Source: Actinomadura violacea
GTDB taxonomy: Bacteria > Actinomycetota > Actinomycetes > Streptosporangiales > Streptosporangiaceae
NCBI RefSeq assembly: GCF_017573465.1
Contig: NZ_JAGEPF010000033.1
Location: forward strand, 1 to 64,000
Length of the DNA stretch: 64,000 bases
Direction of reading: 5' to 3'
Shown here one piece after another: positions 59,933 to 64,000 of this stretch. The notes beneath the pieces were generated by a model, which saw only the letters and a list, made by a program, of their open reading frames with translations, searched no databases and was not told the origin of the DNA. Both the position numbers and the translations under genes were made by a program. The first letter of the stretch is position 1. The number at the start of each line of letters is the position of its first letter.

Positions 59933-60406
59933 ATGCCGACGCTGATCGTGCTCCGCCACGCCAAGGCCGTCACGGCCCTCGGGACGCCCGACGCCGACCG
60001 CGCCCTGAACGACCGCGGGCGGCGCGACGCCGCGGCGGCCGGCGAGTGGCTGCGCGCGGAGGGGCTCGTCCCCGCGCGGGTGCTGTGCTCCCCCGCCGTG
60101 CGGACGCGGGAGACGCTCGGGCTGCTCGCGCTCGGCGCCGATACCGGCGTCGACGTCGAGCCGAAGATCTACGACAACGACCTGGACCTGCTGCTGTCCC
60201 TGGTCGCCGAGGCGCCGGACGACGCGGGGACGGTCCTGCTCGTCGGGCACAACCCATCGGTGCACCAGCTCGTCCACGACCTGACCGGGCAGGCCCCGGA
60301 CCGGTTCCCGACCTGCGCGCTCGCGGTCGTCGACCTGCCGGGCGCGTGGGCGGACGCCCGGCCCGGCGCGGGCACCCTGGTCACGTTCCGGGCTCCGAAG
60401 GACTGA
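59933..60406 (+). CDS. SixA-like phosphohistidine phosphatase
   Basis: The 157-residue histidine phosphatase starts PTLIVLRHAKAVTALGTPDA with the catalytic RHA motif, then ALNDRGRRDAAAAGEWL, VLCSPAVRTRETLGLL and the second His in LLVGHNPSVHQLV. Relatives remove phosphate from phosphohistidine relay proteins; the group also contains general small-molecule phosphatases. Its last 26 bases overlap the end of the FUSC gene on the opposite strand. Confidence 0.82.
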   Translation: MPTLIVLRHAKAVTALGTPDADRALNDRGRRDAAAAGEWLRAEGLVPARVLCSPAVRTRETLGLLALGADTGVDVEPKIYDNDLDLLLSLVAEAPDDAGTVLLVGHNPSVHQLVHDLTGQAPDRFPTCALAVVDLPGAWADARPGAGTLVTFRAPKD

Positions 60407-62681
60407 CCGGCTCCGGTTCCGCCTCCGGCCCGGGCTCGGACCCCTGCCCGACCGCCGCGAGCGAGGCGTTGATCACCCGTCCGGTGTCGCGGCGCAGCGA
60501 CCGGACCGCGTACCGGGTCCCCGACACCTGCAGCAGCGCGTGCCGCAGCGGCGTGAACTCCTCCCGTCCGACACCCGACTTGATCTCGGCGCGGCGCCGT
60601 TTGGTGAGCTTCTTCAGGTAGGCGTCGAGGTCGGCGAGCTCGTCCTCCAGCTCCGCCGCGGGCGAGCGGGACTTCAGGTCCTCGTCGGGGTCGTCCAGGA
60701 GCCCGGCGGCCTCCTCCAGCTGGTCGGCGAGGCGGTCCAGGATCTCCGGGACCGGCCCGGCGTCGACGGCCTCCTCCCGCGTCACCCGCGACACCGCGAT
60801 CAGGTGGTCGCGGACGCGGTGCGCGGCGCGGACGGCGTCGCGCAGCCGGCCGATCAGCTCGGTGTCGGGCAGCCGCTCGTGCCGCAGCCGGTCCGCCGTC
60901 TCGGCGACGGCCTCGGCGGAGCGCTCCGCGGTGACGACCTTCTCCTGCGGCAGCCGGACCCGTTCGCCGCCCACCACGTCCGCCGCCGCGCGGACGAGGT
61001 CGGCGTGCACCGACAGCATCCGGCCGAGCTGGACGGGCAGCCGCTCCACGTGCCCGGCGGGCCACAGCAGCCGGACGGCGAGGAACGACAGCACCGTCCC
61101 GCCGGCGACCAGGCCGATCCGCTCGCCGGCGATGCGCCAGTCGGACGGCGCGGAGAAGTCGAGCAGCATCATCGCCAGCGGCGTGCCGAACAGCCCCCAG
61201 TAGGCGAAGTTGATCGGGCGCAGCGCGAACCCGGCCAGCGCGAACGCGAAGACGATCATCGCGACGACGCGCTGGGTCGGCGCGAGCGTCAGCACGATCG
61301 CGGCGACCACCGACCCGGCGGCGGTGCCGCCGACGCGCTGCACGAGCCGTTCGACGGTCTCCCCGTAGGTGGCGCGCAGGCTCAGCATCGCGGTGATCGT
61401 CAGCCAGTGGCCGTGCGGGATGTGCAGCGCCCCGGCCAGCGACATCGACACGACCGCGGTGACGTACACGCGGGTGATCTGCCGGAACAGCGGGGAGCGG
61501 GTGCGGACGGCGCGGCGCATCCGGTCCAGCGCCGACATCGGGTCGGGGGCGCCCGGCATCCGCGGCGGCCCGATCCCGATCCGCAGCCCGGCCGCGATGG
61601 TGCGGCGCGCGGACGACGTCTCACCGGCGATGCGGTCGATGGAGCGCCGCACCTGCCCGATCAGCGACACCGCGACCAGGTCCTCGTCGCCGGCGAGCCC
61701 GGCCCGCCTGATCTGCTCGGCCAGCCGGCCCATCCGGCGGACCGCGGCGGACTCCTCGCCGCCGAGCGGCGCCTCGCCGTTGGTGGCGATCGCGCCGGCG
61801 AGCAGCCGCAGCCGGGCCGCGAGCGCGGACACGGCGGTCTGCGTCTCCAGCTCCCATTCGCGGTCCGGCGGGTAGTTCTTCGCTGCCTCCAGGACGGCCT
61901 GCAGCGTGACCGTCTCGTGCAGGACGCGGCCGAGCGCGTCGATCAACCGTTCCGGCCGGGTGGGCTCCCCTCCACCGCGCCCGGACCGGTATAGGCCGTA
62001 GACGGCGCGGGCCTCGGTGAGCGCCTCGGACGCGGCGCGCCGCCGCTCCTCCCAGTCGGGCATCCGGGTGACGGCGAGCAGGTCGGGGTTGGTGAGCTCG
62101 ACGGCGTCCAGCGGGCTCGGGTCGGGCGCGCCGACGTCCTGCGCGACGGCGTCGAGCGCCTCGGCGACGCGGTCGGCGGCGTCGGCGAGGGCCTCGCGCA
62201 GCGGCCGCAGCCGCCGCACCGGCCACGGGACGAGCAGCAGGCCCATGGTGAGGAGTCCGCCGATCAGCTCCAGCAGGCCGACGCCGATGACGTCCGCGGA
62301 CGGCGGCCGGATCGCGCTCAGCAGCACCGCGAGCCCGGCGGTCGACCCGATCCGGGGGACCGCGACGCCGAGCGCGATCAGCGGCGGCACGACGATCACC
62401 GCGGGCCAGGTGTGCCCGCTGAGCAGGCCGCCGACCGCGGACCCGATCGCGACCATCAGCACGCCGCTCGCGAGGTCCCGCGCCCGGTTCCCGTACGGGC
62501 CCTCCGGCGCGCGCAGCGCGACCAGGTACGCGCCGAGGGCGATCATCGAGCCCTGCGCGGCGCGGCCCGTCAGCGATCCGACCAGCAGCGGGATCGCCAT
62601 GGCGAGGGCCGCCGCCAGCCCATAGAACGGCGCCGACTGCCCGTTGATCTGGGCGTACGCCGACCGCGCACGCTTCAGCAC
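60381..62681 (-). CDS. FUSC-family transporter
   Basis: The 766-residue protein has two blocks of helices. The N-terminal set (APFYGLAAALAMAIPLLVGS, AVIVVPPLIALGVAVPRIGS, LLELIGGLLTMGLLLVPWP) is followed by a cytosolic helical domain and a second set around residues 405-540 (YVTAVVSMSLAGALHIPHGH, LTITAMLSLRATYGETVERL, TAAGSVVAAIVLTLAPTQRV). The C-terminal 220 residues are helical and charged. It resembles YccS/AaeB-type aromatic acid exporters. GTG 62681 is used. Its 3' end overlaps sixA by 26 bases. Confidence 0.82.
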   Translation of the reverse strand: MLKRARSAYAQINGQSAPFYGLAAALAMAIPLLVGSLTGRAAQGSMIALGAYLVALRAPEGPYGNRARDLASGVLMVAIGSAVGGLLSGHTWPAVIVVPPLIALGVAVPRIGSTAGLAVLLSAIRPPSADVIGVGLLELIGGLLTMGLLLVPWPVRRLRPLREALADAADRVAEALDAVAQDVGAPDPSPLDAVELTNPDLLAVTRMPDWEERRRAASEALTEARAVYGLYRSGRGGGEPTRPERLIDALGRVLHETVTLQAVLEAAKNYPPDREWELETQTAVSALAARLRLLAGAIATNGEAPLGGEESAAVRRMGRLAEQIRRAGLAGDEDLVAVSLIGQVRRSIDRIAGETSSARRTIAAGLRIGIGPPRMPGAPDPMSALDRMRRAVRTRSPLFRQITRVYVTAVVSMSLAGALHIPHGHWLTITAMLSLRATYGETVERLVQRVGGTAAGSVVAAIVLTLAPTQRVVAMIVFAFALAGFALRPINFAYWGLFGTPLAMMLLDFSAPSDWRIAGERIGLVAGGTVLSFLAVRLLWPAGHVERLPVQLGRMLSVHADLVRAAADVVGGERVRLPQEKVVTAERSAEAVAETADRLRHERLPDTELIGRLRDAVRAAHRVRDHLIAVSRVTREEAVDAGPVPEILDRLADQLEEAAGLLDDPDEDLKSRSPAAELEDELADLDAYLKKLTKRRRAEIKSGVGREEFTPLRHALLQVSGTRYAVRSLRRDTGRVINASLAAVGQGSEPGPEAEPEPVSPSEPGT

Positions 62682-62803
62682 CGCTCCGGCTCGCCTTCCC
62701 GACTCGTCCCGCCGGTCCCGGCGGGTGCCGGGGACCGCACACCGCCACTCCTACCCCGAAAACCCCCACGGTGATCGTTGCGGGGCGGGCGGCGTGCGCG
62801 GAT

Positions 62804-63292
62804 TCACAGGTAGGCGGCGGTCTCCCGCACGGTGCCGAAGCGGGGGAAGATCCGGCGGACCGCGAACTCGTGCTCCTCGGCGGCGAAGCCGGACATCGCG
62901 TCGGAGACGAACTCGACCTCGTAGCCGTGGTCGCTCGCCGCCCGCGCGGACGACTCGACCCCCATCGTCGTGACGAGCCCGCCGAACACCAGGGTGGTCG
63001 CGCCGCGCTCCTGGAGGCGTTCGTGCAGGTCGGTGCCGTGGAACGCGCCGACGGCCCGCTTGGCGACGAGGATGTCGCCGGGCTCGGCGAGGCCGTCGGC
63101 GAGCTCGCTGCCGGGAGGCTGCCGCGGCACGCCCGGCCGCTTGACCCGGACGAGCGCCACCGGGAGGCCCCGCGCCCGGAACGCCGCCGCGAGGGACCGG
63201 CACCGGTCGAGCACCTCGTCACCGGTGTGCGGGGCGACGGGGAGGGCGACGATGCGGGGCATCAGGTCGATGAGCACGAGTGCGGAGGGCAT
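62804..63292 (-). CDS. isochorismatase-family hydrolase
   Basis: The 162-residue alpha/beta fold has SALVLIDLMP with the catalytic Asp, DILVAKRAVGAFHGTDL with the Lys, and FGGLVTTMGVESSARAASDH. At the position of the nucleophilic Cys in nicotinamidases there is Gly (TMGVE), as in true isochorismatases and a set of cysteine-free relatives. It probably hydrolyses a vinyl ether or an amide. No siderophore genes are near. It is divergent from a VOC protein. Confidence 0.82.
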   Translation of the reverse strand: MPSALVLIDLMPRIVALPVAPHTGDEVLDRCRSLAAAFRARGLPVALVRVKRPGVPRQPPGSELADGLAEPGDILVAKRAVGAFHGTDLHERLQERGATTLVFGGLVTTMGVESSARAASDHGYEVEFVSDAMSGFAAEEHEFAVRRIFPRFGTVRETAAYL

Positions 63293-63363
63293 GATCGTTA
63301 CCTTAGATCCGGCCCGCGCCGGATTTGACCCTGACGTCGCAGGAGGGCCGACGATCGGGGGCC

Positions 63364-63855
63364 ATGAGCGAATTCATCAGCCCCGTCCCCCTGCCGGGGC
63401 CCGACGCGAAGCCCGCGGACGTCTACCACGAGATCTACCCCATGCCGATGTTCGTGACCGTGCCGACCCGCGACCTTGCCGAGTCCCGGGACTTCTGGAT
63501 GCGCGGGCTCGGCTTCGTCGACCTGTTCTCCGTCCCCGGCCAGATCACGCACCTGCGGCGCTGGGCGTTCCAGGACGTCCTCCTGGTACCCGGCGAACCG
63601 GCGGCCGCGGCGCCGGCGGTGGGCGTCAGCTTCGCCTGCGTGCTGAGCCAGCTCGACGAGATCGCCGCCCGCTGCGAGGAGCTGGTGCCGGGCTGCACGA
63701 GCGGGCCGGAGGACAAGCCGTGGAACTCCGTCGAGCTGGAGGTCGTCACGCCGGAGAACGCGCGGGTCGTGATGACGGCCGCCAGGCCGCTCGACCCGGA
63801 CGGGCCGCAGGCCGGCTGGATGCGCGAGATGGGCATCGAGGTCCCGCAACCGTGA
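63364..63855 (+). CDS. VOC-superfamily (glyoxalase-like) protein
   Basis: The 163-residue protein has two beta-alpha-beta-beta-beta modules: MFVTVPTRDLAESRDFWMRG with LGFVDLFSVP, then VGVSFACVLSQLDEIAARCE and VELEVVTPENARVVMTAA. Metal ligands of glyoxalase I are not complete. It may be a ring-cleavage, resistance or glyoxalase-like protein. ATG 63364 is preceded by GGGGGCC only. A GTG (63852) in its stop region could start the next gene. Confidence 0.78.
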   Translation: MSEFISPVPLPGPDAKPADVYHEIYPMPMFVTVPTRDLAESRDFWMRGLGFVDLFSVPGQITHLRRWAFQDVLLVPGEPAAAAPAVGVSFACVLSQLDEIAARCEELVPGCTSGPEDKPWNSVELEVVTPENARVVMTAARPLDPDGPQAGWMREMGIEVPQP

Positions 63856-63893
63856 GCGCGCACGTCATCGGCCTGGTGCGCGACACTGGGCCG

Positions 63894-64000
63894 ATGACGC
63901 ACGCCGGGGAGGACGGGCTGACCGTCGGACGCACTGCCGCGCTCGTCGGGGTGAGCGTGAAGACCCTGCACCACTGGGACGCGGTCGGGCTCGTCCGCCC
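63894..64000 (+). CDS. MerR-family regulator, cut by the window end
   Basis: The visible 35 residues include LTVGRTAALVGVSVKTLHHW then DAVGLVR, the first helix-turn-helix and wing of MerR regulators. The rest is beyond the window. The same frame is open back to a GTG at 63852 that overlaps the VOC stop codon (GTGA), which would couple the two genes; ATG 63894 is the family-like start. Confidence 0.8.
   Translation, partial: MTHAGEDGLTVGRTAALVGVSVKTLHHWDAVGLVR

Noticed and set aside
62804..63292. Isochorismatase-family protein as inactive because the nucleophile Cys is missing
   Set aside because: True isochorismatases naturally have Gly there, and the Asp and Lys are present.

Overview
The window is very GC-rich DNA from a filamentous-type actinomycete. 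The evidence is a WhiB-family regulator, a BldG-type anti-anti-sigma factor, an actinobacterial Crp, a MarP-type protease, GTG and TTG starts, and several apparently leaderless starts. From about 6 kb onward the order and orientation of many genes match, as I remember it, the M. tuberculosis Rv3683 to Rv3649 block: metallophosphoesterase, ponA2, whiB4, two ArsA-like ATPases, RidA, metallo-beta-lactamase fold protein, crp, nth, CoA-type NUDIX, marP, ephE-like, holin-like, acs, ssd, tad genes, helicase. The helicase-bldG-apgA end also matches Streptomyces SCO3550-SCO3548. Sporulating genera of the Actinomadura/Thermomonospora kind are plausible, but the genus is inference.

Bases 1-6000 look accessory: a 13-bp tandem repeat, a broken IS701-type transposase, a large UvrD-like helicase fused to a RecB-type Fe-S nuclease, a sigma-region-4-like ORF and a methyltransferase. 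They lie at the 3' side of a tRNA-Pro(CGG) gene, the usual layout of a tRNA-anchored island. Bases 6.1-16.4 kb hold cell-envelope genes (metallophosphoesterase, a frameshifted M15-like peptidase, a class A PBP with PASTA) divergent from the whiB4/wblA-type gene, then the paired ATPases. Bases 16.5-22.4 kb hold an insertion of an SPFH protein, an MFS exporter with a divergent MarR regulator, a flavin monooxygenase and a quinone-oxidoreductase-like enzyme with a divergent HxlR regulator.

Bases 22.4-42.6 kb resume the conserved block (DUF4177 protein, RidA, NUDIX, MBL, Crp, Nth, CoA-NUDIX, MarP, EphE-like, holin-like, Acs). They are interrupted by TetR, esterase, SDR/CMD, a membrane-tethered ECF sigma factor fusion and a PucR regulator at 25.9-32.4 kb, and by NhaA at 37.4 kb. 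Crp-like palindromes lie upstream of both crp and acs. Bases 43.5-49.2 kb form a Tad/Flp pilus locus (ssd, tadA, tadB, tadC, flp, tadE-like genes) in two transcription units whose upstream regions share a TTATCCACA box and a GGAGTC element, with a five-copy 30-bp repeat inside the locus. It is followed by a secreted fibronectin-III-like membrane protein and a LapA-like protein.

Bases 51.2-64 kb contain the MrfA/Hrq1-type helicase, the bldG-apgA switch pair, a quinone oxidoreductase divergent from an AraC regulator, a K+-independent proton-pumping pyrophosphatase, a 38-residue membrane protein, a SixA-like phosphatase overlapping a FUSC transporter tail to tail, an isochorismatase-family hydrolase, a VOC protein and the start of a MerR gene cut by the window end. 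The most unusual items are the one-polypeptide ECF sigma/zinc-finger/membrane/lectin-like protein at 29.7 kb, the island helicase-nuclease, and the regulatory DNA of the pilus locus.
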